A DNA stretch of 64,000 bases, taken from positions 1 to 64,000 of the forward strand of contig NZ_LBAW01000012.1 in the NCBI RefSeq assembly GCF_001648595.1, written 5' to 3'. Below, piece by piece: positions 17,536 through 30,199 of the stretch (position 1 is its first letter; each line of letters opens with the position of its first letter). Under the pieces are notes generated by a model, which had not been told where the DNA came from, did no database searches, and was given only the letters and a program-made list of their open reading frames with translations. This stretch comes from Legionella bozemanae (GTDB taxonomy: Bacteria > Pseudomonadota > Gammaproteobacteria > Legionellales > Legionellaceae). A program made the position numbers and the translations under genes.

Positions 17536-18048
17536 GTGCAAAAAAAAATTGATGTAACAAATCTACCTGTATTTTCTTTAGATGCGTTATTTGCAGAGGA
17601 AGTAGAAGCTGCAAATATTCCCCAAGTCAGCGCCACAGCTGCCTCTGCCCTGAAAATATTAATGTTACGCAATCAACAAGGTTATATTAATGAAATCAAT
17701 AAATTGGCAGATATCTGCGCTCAGTTATTGAAACAAGGAACTTCTATTCACTCAGTAGTCCAAGCAATCAAATCCGGTATGGCCACTTCATATCAACAAG
17801 CACTGGATAAAGTAACCAGCGAAATCGGTCTAGGTCAATTTCAATTGAATCACACTAAGCCTCAAACAGTTGCTGGACAAAATTTGGAAAAACACGTTAA
17901 ATCCATGCGGCGCTATAAAGAAACTCCTCTTATCGACCTTATGGAAGCCGTTATTACAGACACTTTGGTGCAAGCAAGCGCAAAATTTGATGCTGATCTT
18001 GGGGATTTCGACTTTTTAAACTTTAAATCCCAGCTTGTTACGTTATAA
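17536..18048 (+). CDS. Unrecognised 170-residue protein
   Basis: I do not recognise a family. The protein is soluble, mostly predicted helical, with no signal peptide. Visible segments are VFSLDALFAEEVEAANIPQV near the start, a Gln/Lys-rich helix MLRNQQGYINEINKLADICAQLLKQG, and a closing acidic stretch DADLGDFDFLNFKSQ. The start is a GTG at 17536 with GGAG seven bases upstream. It is divergent from the AraC gene and stands alone; a pair of palindromic repeats follows it. Confidence 0.6.
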   Translation: MQKKIDVTNLPVFSLDALFAEEVEAANIPQVSATAASALKILMLRNQQGYINEINKLADICAQLLKQGTSIHSVVQAIKSGMATSYQQALDKVTSEIGLGQFQLNHTKPQTVAGQNLEKHVKSMRRYKETPLIDLMEAVITDTLVQASAKFDADLGDFDFLNFKSQLVTL

Positions 18049-18121
18049 AACGTTCGATTTTTAATCACCTGGCCTGAGTGAAAGCCATGGCTGTCAAGTG
18101 AAGCAGAAAGCGGACATTGCC

Positions 18122-18204
18122 ATTTCTGCGAAGGCAGGAATCCACCTATGAATGAGCCCATTGCCAATATAAAAATGGATCCCCGCCTGCGCGGGGATGA
18201 CAGA
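18122..18204. repeat. Pair of REP-like palindromes
   Basis: Two short hairpins lie in inverted relation. The first is ATTTCTGC-GAAG-GCAGGAAT at 18122-18141 with one mismatch. The second is ATCCCCGC-CTGC-GCGGGGAT at 18179-18198, perfect, followed by GACAGA. About 37 bases separate them. The arrangement is like bacterial interspersed mosaic elements, and the second unit recurs at 61835-61860. Confidence 0.75.
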
Positions 18205-18271
18205 ATACACATTTTCCTGGTTAATTTTGTAGGGAACGCTCAGAGCGTGTTCGCAGGGTTGCCTCAGAACG

Positions 18272-18775
18272 CTACAATTTCATTGTCAAAACATCTGTAG
18301 GATGAGAAAACAACTGATTCTCTGCGATAATCTGCGCTCCAGCATTTTCATAAAATCGATTTAATGAAGGTTTTAAGGTATCTAACATGATAAATTCCGC
18401 TTTTTGTGCTTTTGCAATTTGCTTAGCCTGTTCAATGATTTGCTTGCCAAAACCTAATCCGCGATAGGGCTTATCCACATAAACATACATTAATTCACTC
18501 ACAGCAGGTGCCTTAAACTTTTTTTCATTAAATTCAGGAGCCATTTCTTTTGGGAATAAAGCAAATAGCGCAACAGGTTCATCATTCAAGGTCCCTATAT
18601 ATACATGTTCCTTCAAGTCATTGAGAACGCCTTTACGATATTCCACTCCTTTATTACGAATATAGCCCCATTCTCCTTCTGCCCAAGTTGCAGCTAGCGA
18701 TAAATACTCCATACGCTCCGATAATGGCTTAAAATCCAATTGATGTTTAAATAAAGCAGCACTAAAAAGTAACAT
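18272..18775 (-). CDS. GNAT-family N-acetyltransferase
   Basis: A 167-residue GNAT protein. The acetyl-CoA pyrophosphate-binding signature is YRGLGFGKQIIEQAKQIAK (R/QxxGxG/A form), preceded by the strand AVSELMYVYVDKP and followed by AEFIMLDTLKPSLNRFYENAGA, the usual final motif. The acceptor substrate is unknown. Its closest reading is a generic small-molecule or protein acetyltransferase. It sits alone, on the opposite strand to both neighbours. Confidence 0.85.
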   Translation of the reverse strand: MLLFSAALFKHQLDFKPLSERMEYLSLAATWAEGEWGYIRNKGVEYRKGVLNDLKEHVYIGTLNDEPVALFALFPKEMAPEFNEKKFKAPAVSELMYVYVDKPYRGLGFGKQIIEQAKQIAKAQKAEFIMLDTLKPSLNRFYENAGAQIIAENQLFSHPTDVLTMKL

Positions 18776-18928
18776 CTTATATCCTCATAACGAGCAAGCT
18801 CAGCTTGCCATGGACTTCGAACCCAAACCTGTCATCGACAGGCCAAAAGTGTATCATTTTAACAATCCACTGGGAAATAGGACTCATTTCATTCAAAATT
18901 TGAAGTCTTTCTAAAAACCAGCGGCTAG

Positions 18929-19960
<1,032 letters not shown>

Positions 19961-19985
19961 TTATTAAAAGTTGGAGGTAGTATTT

Positions 19986-20060
19986 ATGCTAGAATCTATG
20001 ATCTTGACTGTTAGGCAAAAATGGAGACTGTTTTATAATGTCCCTGTGGAGAAAATTTAA
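19986..20060 (+). CDS. 24-residue peptide with strong ribosome-binding site
   Basis: A short frame MLESMILTVRQKWRLFYNVPVEKI. GGAGGT at 19973-19978, seven bases before its ATG, is among the best Shine-Dalgarno sites in the window, which argues for real translation. Its last 23 bases overlap the start of the next small gene in another frame, so ribosomes ending here could start the second. Its end (QKWRLFYNVPVEKI) resembles the start of that second peptide (RKFKAFYNASPENRI). It could be a leader peptide, or a truncated duplicate. Confidence 0.45.
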   Translation: MLESMILTVRQKWRLFYNVPVEKI

Positions 20061-20187
20061 AGCGTTTTACAATGCTTCACCAGAAAATAGAATCGGATTT
20101 TATAACTTTCTTGCTTTTCTTGTTATTCCTATTTTAGGCATGACCATTTTGTACGTTTTAGTCCGTATTTTTTGGATAAACGCGTGA
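20038..20187 (+). CDS. 49-residue single-span membrane protein
   Basis: A 49-residue protein with a basic amphipathic start (MSLWRKFKAFYNASPENRIGF) and one strongly hydrophobic helix, roughly residues 27-46. The frame is closed by TGA and followed by a clean hairpin at 20209. It has no ribosome-binding site of its own and overlaps the preceding 24-residue frame by 23 bases, consistent with coupled translation. I do not recognise the family; small bacterial membrane proteins of this shape often modulate larger membrane complexes. Confidence 0.5.
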   Translation: MSLWRKFKAFYNASPENRIGFYNFLAFLVIPILGMTILYVLVRIFWINA

Positions 20188-20208
20188 ATAATTTAGCACT
20201 TAAATACC

Positions 20209-20232
20209 GCCTCATAGTTTTAACTATGAGGC
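20209..20232. terminator. Bidirectional hairpin terminator
   Basis: GCCTCATAGT and ACTATGAGGC form a perfect 10-base stem around a short TTTA loop, placed between the plus-strand small membrane gene (ends 20187) and the minus-strand Hsp20 gene (ends 20242). The position between convergent genes supports termination from both sides; T-runs are weak. Confidence 0.65.
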
Positions 20233-20241
20233 TACTTAGTT

Positions 20242-20754
20242 CTATTTGGCTTGTTCAACTTTTATTGATCGTGCACCCGCTTTGGATTCCTGTTTTTTAG
20301 GCAAATCAATCCAAAGCATTCCTTTTTTAAACGTTGCTTTTGCCTTGGCCAGATCAACGGTTGAAGGTAACGAAATGGAACGTTCGTATTTTCCATAGCT
20401 AATTTCTCGAGAAATAAATTTTTTACCTTCATTTTTTTTCGAACTGGACTTTTCACCACTAATAGTGAGTACATTGTCCGCTATAGATACTTGAACGTCT
20501 TTTTCATCCATACCAGGCATTTCTAGCTGAACACAAAAATGCTCTTTATCCTCAACAATGTCCATTGATGGAGAAAGATCCATTTTTTCAAATTGCCCCC
20601 AATTTAATTTAGATGCAGGTAAAAACTCATTAAAGTCTCTAAATAATCTATCTACTTCATTTTGCAGACTTAAAAAAGGATTTTGCAAACGATTAATTTG
20701 AATGGAAGATCCTTTAGAAGGAGATCCTTTCTTGAATTGAGTTACTTTACTCAT
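20242..20754 (-). CDS. Hsp20/alpha-crystallin small heat-shock protein
   Basis: A 170-residue small heat-shock protein that holds unfolding proteins. The alpha-crystallin domain covers about residues 57-150 (DIVEDKEHFCVQLEMPGMDEKDVQVSI, then DNVLTISGEK, and FKKGMLWIDLPKK). The N-terminal arm is flexible, and an I-x-V anchoring motif (SIKV) is near the C-terminus. GGAGGTGA precedes the ATG by four bases, a strong start. The upstream 125 bases are AT-rich; I could not fit a clear sigma-32 promoter. Confidence 0.93.
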   Translation of the reverse strand: MSKVTQFKKGSPSKGSSIQINRLQNPFLSLQNEVDRLFRDFNEFLPASKLNWGQFEKMDLSPSMDIVEDKEHFCVQLEMPGMDEKDVQVSIADNVLTISGEKSSSKKNEGKKFISREISYGKYERSISLPSTVDLAKAKATFKKGMLWIDLPKKQESKAGARSIKVEQAK

Positions 20755-20879
20755 GATTCACCTCCATAACTTTATGGGTATCTATAAATTTTGGCACATA
20801 AAAAACCATTTTGTCAAATAAATGAATCATATGACAAAGAGATAAATAACCTAGGAATGGAGTGTCTAAATCCGCTCGC

Positions 20880-21389
20880 CTAACGGACAAGCAGGTTTCG
20901 ATAATGAAGCCAGAGTAATAGAAACGCGATAGCAGGGATTAGAATATCAGTCCAAAATATAGTACCTGCATTACCGGGTTCAAAATTATGAGTCGTGATC
21001 ATTTGATAAAGATGGACGCCAGCAGCCCCCCATAAGAACATGGCAGGCACAATAATCGTTGCCGCACGAAAAGCAATTTTACTTTTAAAGCTAATTATCC
21101 CATTCACAGCAATTCCCAAACTTGCAAATCCAACCTCCATTTGAAACGGGCTTTGCGGCCAGCCAATAAACTGCGCTGTAAAATCACCGAAGAAGACATG
21201 CATTACAAAATTAAACAAATAGGCCAAACCAATATTAAATAATAAAAACCAGGAAAATATAATTTCAATAATCTTGGCTTTTTTTATTGGCTTGGAGTGT
21301 ATCAACCATTCTATAAAAGAAAACAACAAGCCCAAAATAAAACAGGTCAAAGTAAAATTACGCATCGCCAAAATAATCATATTGGCCAT
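20880..21389 (-). CDS. Four- or five-span membrane protein, DUF6790-like
   Basis: A hydrophobic 169-residue protein with about five membrane segments. The central FIGWPQSPFQMEVGFASLGIAVNGI resembles the conserved GWPxSPFQxE motif that I associate with DUF6790 proteins; function unknown. I prefer the ATG at 21389 (MANMIILAMRN), close behind GGAAGGG, to the one at 21401, which lacks a ribosome-binding site. It is a single gene between Hsp20 and the metal-efflux operon, all on the minus strand. Confidence 0.7.
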   Translation of the reverse strand: MANMIILAMRNFTLTCFILGLLFSFIEWLIHSKPIKKAKIIEIIFSWFLLFNIGLAYLFNFVMHVFFGDFTAQFIGWPQSPFQMEVGFASLGIAVNGIISFKSKIAFRAATIIVPAMFLWGAAGVHLYQMITTHNFEPGNAGTIFWTDILIPAIAFLLLWLHYRNLLVR

Positions 21390-21535
21390 AATCCCTTCCA
21401 TTAGTCCATTAGTAAGAATATGTTTTTTATATCAAATTACCTGAAAAAAATAGCAAACACAATTCATGATAAACAGCAAAAGTTTCCTAAGCGCTACCCT
21501 GTGTCGTAATGCAATATCTGGAGCATACTAAAAAG

Positions 21536-25937
<4,402 letters not shown>

Positions 25938-25941
<4 letters not shown>

Positions 25942-27182
25942 TTACTCTCCTTAGTGGGACGAAGTCCTAAAAGTCCCGTAAGCTGAATTAATGCTTTATG
26001 ATAATCCGCGTGGGCTTGTTGATAGTGTCGTTCCTCTTCATATAATGTATTTAAGGCAAGAGATAATTCAATATAAGTGTATCGTCCCATTTGATAGCCA
26101 TCTTCAGCAAGTTTTATTGATTTACGGGCTAAAGGTAAAAGTGACTCAGTAACTAAATTTGCCTCGTATTGACTTTGTTGTGCCTGTAAAAAAACATTAT
26201 AGACATTTTGCCTTACATCAAGTCGTGCTCCTTGATATGCATGTGCTGTTTGCGTCAATTGTGCCTCCGCGGTCAGTATCTTTCCTTGATTTCGATCAAA
26301 AACAGGTGCTTGCGCAAAAGCAGAAATTACTGCCGCATTGCTTCCATCATCGGAGAAATGACGCCCACCCAATTGAATATTTAAATCAGGCCAAACTGAT
26401 TTTTTAACCGCAGTAATCGTTGCCCGCTTTGCTCGCAGTTGCAGTTGCAGTTGCATTAATTGCGGGCTTTGAGGCAGTTTTTTCAAGAGAAATGGCAAAT
26501 CTAATACCACATCAGGTAACCCTTTATCCACTAAAGGCCTGTCGATTCTTAATCCATCACCTAATAAACGAGCAAGCTTTGCTCGTTGAGAAAGCGCATC
26601 GCGCATCGCTTTTTGTTCTTGAATACGCGCCTCACCTAAACGTCCTTGCGCTAATCGCAAATCCAATTCCGTACCCACTCCGGCTTTTACCCTGCGCTCG
26701 ATCGCGGTCACAATCGTTTCATTCAGGCGAATTAATTTTTTAGTCACTTGATGCCATTGGCCTACATACAAAGCATCAACATAGGCCACACCAACCGATA
26801 CATAAAGTGCTGCTTTTTGAACTTTAATCTGAGCCAAAGCTGCCAGATAATCTGCATAGGTTGCTTTTTTCAAATAGGAAAGACGATGCCCTAAAGGAAT
26901 AGGTTGAGTTATAGATGCCGTGGTTTCTGCAGCCTCATAACTAGAATAGCTGCCTGAACCGCCAAAATTTTCAGCAGTTAACGTCAGTTGAGGGTTGGGA
27001 TAGAGTCCGCTTTGGATAAAATAGCCGCGCATTGCTTGTGCTTTATCCATTTCTGCGTGCAAATCGGGATTATTACGATAGGCAATCTCTAACGCCTCTT
27101 TAAAAGTAAGGGGGGCAGCTGCTAGCGCCTCATTATTTATGAAGCTCATCAATAAAACAATGATGAAACCAATATAACGCAT
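25938..27182 (-). CDS. TolC-family outer-membrane channel, CzcC-like
   Basis: A 414-residue outer-membrane efflux protein with a signal peptide (hydrophobic residues 5-21, cleavage near ALAAAP). It has the two repeated OEP units, the first starting LTFKEALEIAYRNNPDLHAEM and the second at LLKKLPQSPQLMQLQLQLRAKRA. It is the first gene of the czcCBA-type operon and is divergent from a sensor-kinase gene at 27454; that kinase and its regulator may control the pump, though they are not of the usual CzcRS type. Confidence 0.92.
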
Positions 27183-27453
27183 TCCTTACCTTTTAACTGT
27201 TCCATGATACTTGTCAAAGTGTAACCTGATTTACTTTCGTTTTATACTATCACTGGCATCAATATAAATCCTGTACCATCTACATTTCCAATTACCCACA
27301 TCTCCCCTACTTTTCTCCTAAGGTTAACCAGAATAAACTAATGAAATGATATAAATTAATATGAACCTGTGTTATAGGTCTGACGAGTAGAGTATGTTTT
27401 ATCCCAACATGCTTAGTTTGCTCATAGTACATAATTGTTTGGTCCAGGGAAAG

Positions 27454-28098
27454 ATGAAAAAAATAAGGGAAGATGAGCCGCAAGGTCAATATATTTCAGA
27501 ATTAATCCACGAATTAAAGCAACCAATAACAGCAATCAAAGCCTATTTAGGAGGTTGTGAGCTCAGAATTCAAAAAAACAACTTAAGCGCAGGACAAATA
27601 CTCAGTATCTTGCAAAAAATTGATGAACAGACTGAGTTGTTGAAAAATAAGATTGACTCCATATATGAGCATGCAGCTCAAGAAACATTCATAGAAAAAC
27701 CTACTGACATCCATAGCTTTATTACAGAGATTATTTCACTGTATTCCTATGAAATAAAACATCACAATATTAGCTTAATCTTGGATTTTCAGGAAAATTT
27801 TTCTAATTTCCCTATTAATGGAGTTCAGATCAGACATGTTTTATTTCGTTTATTGAAACAATGTATTCACACTGTAGAAAAAAATAAGCTTCGCCAACCA
27901 AAATTAGAAATCCAAACAAACATAGATAAAAACATGATGAAAATTATAATCATAAGTAACTTTTTAATAAAAGAGGAGGATTTTGAAAAAGGGCTCACTT
28001 ATTGTCATACCTCTCTCGATAAAGAGAGTGGTGTCTTATTAGCTGAATTATTTGCTCATAGTATTTGTTTTCAACTTACAGCATTTCAACAAAGGTAA
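27454..28098 (+). CDS. Abbreviated histidine kinase-like protein
   Basis: A 214-residue soluble protein. The dimerisation/phosphoacceptor helix ISELIHELKQPITAIKAYL is well preserved (His in HELKQPI). The remaining region aligns in order with a HATPase domain, but the N box, the DxGxG motif and the glycine-rich G2 box cannot be found; the second half is ...KLEIQTNIDKNMMKIIIISNFLIKEEDF. It may therefore be a phosphotransfer or inhibitory protein rather than an active kinase. I use the ATG at 27454 with AGGGA just upstream; the frame is open to an ATG at 27394 without one. Its stop overlaps the start of the FixJ-type regulator by one base. Confidence 0.7.
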   Translation: MKKIREDEPQGQYISELIHELKQPITAIKAYLGGCELRIQKNNLSAGQILSILQKIDEQTELLKNKIDSIYEHAAQETFIEKPTDIHSFITEIISLYSYEIKHHNISLILDFQENFSNFPINGVQIRHVLFRLLKQCIHTVEKNKLRQPKLEIQTNIDKNMMKIIIISNFLIKEEDFEKGLTYCHTSLDKESGVLLAELFAHSICFQLTAFQQR

Positions 28099-28718
28099 TG
28101 GATATGCCTTCTAATAAAACTGTTTTCGTCGTTGACGATGATCCCGAAATATGCAAATCATTCAAGTGGTTATTTGAATCAATAAGCCTTCAAGTACAAG
28201 CCTATGATAATGCCAGAGATTTTCTCGATAGTTACACTAATCAACAGGGGTGTTTAATCATCGATGTACGGATGCCTATAATGAGTGGCTTAGAATTATT
28301 GGAGCAATTAAATGCGTCACAAAACAGATTACCAGTAATCGTAATCACAGGTTATGGTGATATTTCAATGGCAATACGCGCAATGAAAGCAGGGGCGGAA
28401 GATTTCATTCTTAAGCCCGTTAATCATCAAAATTTATTAGAAGTCACACAAAAATGCCTTAAAAAAAATAATAACAATACAATCTCTCAGTCTAATTTTC
28501 ATGAGCGAATGAATAGTTTGACCAAACGTGAAAAACAGGTTATGAACTTGGTTGTTGAGGGTAAATTAAATAAACAGATCGCTTATGATCTTAATATATC
28601 CATATCGACAGTTGAAGTTCATCGTGCTAATGTCATGAGAAAAATGGAGACTAAATCTTTAGCTGAGCTTATAAAGATTAATCTAATTTATACTAGAGCC
28701 ATTGATTCTACAGAATGA
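28098..28718 (+). CDS. FixJ/LuxR-type response regulator
   Basis: A 206-residue two-domain regulator. The receiver has acidic residues in VFVVDDDPE, phosphoacceptor D56 in CLIIDVRMP, T84 in VITGYG, and K106 in ILKPV. The C-terminal LuxR-type helix-turn-helix is LTKREKQVMNLVVEGKLNKQIAYDLNISISTVEVHR. This is the FixJ arrangement. Its start overlaps the stop of the kinase-like gene (TAATG), so the two are translated together and are a probable pair, even though the partner looks catalytically deficient. The targets are unknown; the divergent metal-efflux operon is one candidate. Confidence 0.92.
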   Translation: MDMPSNKTVFVVDDDPEICKSFKWLFESISLQVQAYDNARDFLDSYTNQQGCLIIDVRMPIMSGLELLEQLNASQNRLPVIVITGYGDISMAIRAMKAGAEDFILKPVNHQNLLEVTQKCLKKNNNNTISQSNFHERMNSLTKREKQVMNLVVEGKLNKQIAYDLNISISTVEVHRANVMRKMETKSLAELIKINLIYTRAIDSTE

Positions 28719-28843
28719 ATCAGTTTGATTTTGTGTATGGTCAAATTTGTTAGAAACATGAAATTGACATTACACGCCATAAAAAAACAGGGATTCGTTA
28801 AAACTGGAGCAATGATTTTTCACTCTACCATTAATTCAATCCC

Positions 28844-29230
28844 ATGAAACGAGAAAAAAAGAAAGAGCAATTTATATTATTAATTGAAGATAACAGTGCT
28901 GTAAGTGAAGCTTTAGTTTGGGCTTTAGAATATGCCGGGTATACGACAGTGACTGTTAGAAATGGTCAAGAAGCGCTAAATATGCTTGAAGAAGATCCTC
29001 TGCCAGCAATTATTTTTTTGGATCTCATGATGCCTGTACTTGATGGTTTTGAATTCCGAGAAAGAAAAAAAGCATCTCAGCGGATTAGAAATATCCCAAC
29101 AATTATTACTTCTGCTAAAACGAATTTAGAAAAAATGGAAAAAATGCAAAATGAAACTTTTTTATCCAAACCTTTTGATCTAAATGATATGTTTCATATT
29201 CTAAAAGAATATAATAATTTAAATGAATAA
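28844..29230 (+). CDS. Stand-alone receiver (CheY-like) protein
   Basis: A 128-residue single receiver domain: acidic pair in ILLIEDNSAV, phosphoacceptor D60 in IIFLDLMMPVLDG, T/S at IITSAK, and K109 in FLSKPF. No output domain is attached, so it acts by protein contact or as a phosphate sink. It lies between the FixJ-type regulator and the CheB cluster. The basic N-terminus MKREKKKEQ is unusual. The ATG has no clear ribosome-binding site. Confidence 0.85.
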   Translation: MKREKKKEQFILLIEDNSAVSEALVWALEYAGYTTVTVRNGQEALNMLEEDPLPAIIFLDLMMPVLDGFEFRERKKASQRIRNIPTIITSAKTNLEKMEKMQNETFLSKPFDLNDMFHILKEYNNLNE

Positions 29231-29586
29231 AAATTATCGCTATCTTCATTTCTCCTGTTAATACCGTGGACATGAAATAGGCAAATGAGTAATCTTCCAA
29301 ACATCACTTTCTAAATTCACAATGCGCACCAGCCCAAAATGAATGAATATGTGGTGGAATGAACGTAAGTAATTTAATTTGGGAGTCATTATACTGTTCC
29401 CAATCCCACAAAAATTGTTCCTCGATTTGCAAGACACCTATTCGCCTCAACTCCTTTTTCAAGGTTAACTGTATGAGCTTTTTTTTAAAAACACCATTAC
29501 GAAATACATCGGCTGCATTATGGGTTTACCCTATATTTGGATTAAGAAATTTGATATATAGTTAAAGCTCTTAAGAGGAGTATGTA
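29231..29586. other. Gene-free stretch between receiver and cheB-like gene
   Basis: This 356-base stretch carries one open frame of 68 codons at 29359-29565 that is Ser/Cys/Asn-rich, lacks a ribosome-binding site and looks random. GAGGAG at 29575-29580 is the ribosome-binding site of the following TTG-started gene. I see no hairpin or tRNA. Confidence 0.4.
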
Positions 29587-30180
29587 TTGTTTAAAAATTA
29601 CATTATTGTAATCGGAGGATCAGCAGGTGCCATCACTGCACTAGATAGCCTATTAAGTCCATTACCAGCAGATTTTCCTGCTACCATCCTTATAGTAGTG
29701 CATATTCCTCCTACCCCAATCAGTAGATTACCTCAAGTCATTAGTCATTTTACTAAAATTCCCGTAGTTAATCCCTTTAATGGATTGCCTTTAGAGAGCA
29801 ATCGTATTTATGTTGCACCCTCGAATGTTCATATGATTATTGAGAATGACACAATTTCTCTTAAGCATAGTCCTAAAATTAATAAGTGTAGGCCTGCTAT
29901 TGATCCCTTGTTTTCGTCAGCGGCATATCATCATGAAAACCGTGTCATTGGCATTCTATTAAGTGGTTTATTAAATGATGGCAGTGCTGGCTTAAAAGAA
30001 ATTAAAGAGCATAAAGGCATCACCATCATTCAATCGTTAGAAGAAGCTGAATATCCTGATATGCCGAAAAATGCGGCCCAAAATACTACTATAGATCATT
30101 GTTTGCCAACACATGATATTGCATCGTTACTAATAAAATACATAAATAATCCTTTGCCACCATTAAACTCAAATAAATAA
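29587..30180 (+). CDS. Stand-alone CheB methylesterase domain
   Basis: A 197-residue protein consisting only of the CheB C-terminal catalytic domain, with no receiver in front. The Ser-His-Asp triad is visible: S12 in GGSAGAI, H39 in VVHIPPT and D131 in SGLLNDGSAGL. It would hydrolyse glutamyl methyl esters on a target protein. The start is TTG at 29587, set by GAGGAG six bases upstream; an out-of-frame ATG at 29582 lies between the two and would compete. It is the first gene of a probable operon with the CheB-CheR-PAS fusion (19 bases later) and a PAS histidine kinase. No MCP, CheA or CheW is present. Confidence 0.88.
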   Translation: MFKNYIIVIGGSAGAITALDSLLSPLPADFPATILIVVHIPPTPISRLPQVISHFTKIPVVNPFNGLPLESNRIYVAPSNVHMIIENDTISLKHSPKINKCRPAIDPLFSSAAYHHENRVIGILLSGLLNDGSAGLKEIKEHKGITIIQSLEEAEYPDMPKNAAQNTTIDHCLPTHDIASLLIKYINNPLPPLNSNK

Positions 30181-30199
30181 ATTTGCTTTAGGATATTAG

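Noticed and set aside
18794-18852. Two small perfect hairpins upstream of the GNAT gene (GCAAGC/GCTTGC and CCTGTC/GACAGG)
   Set aside because: Short, no T-run and no gene end nearby; not enough to call a terminator or repeat.
29359-29565. 68-codon plus-strand frame between the receiver and the CheB gene
   Set aside because: Ser/Cys/Asn-rich random-looking translation, no ribosome-binding site, no recognisable pattern.
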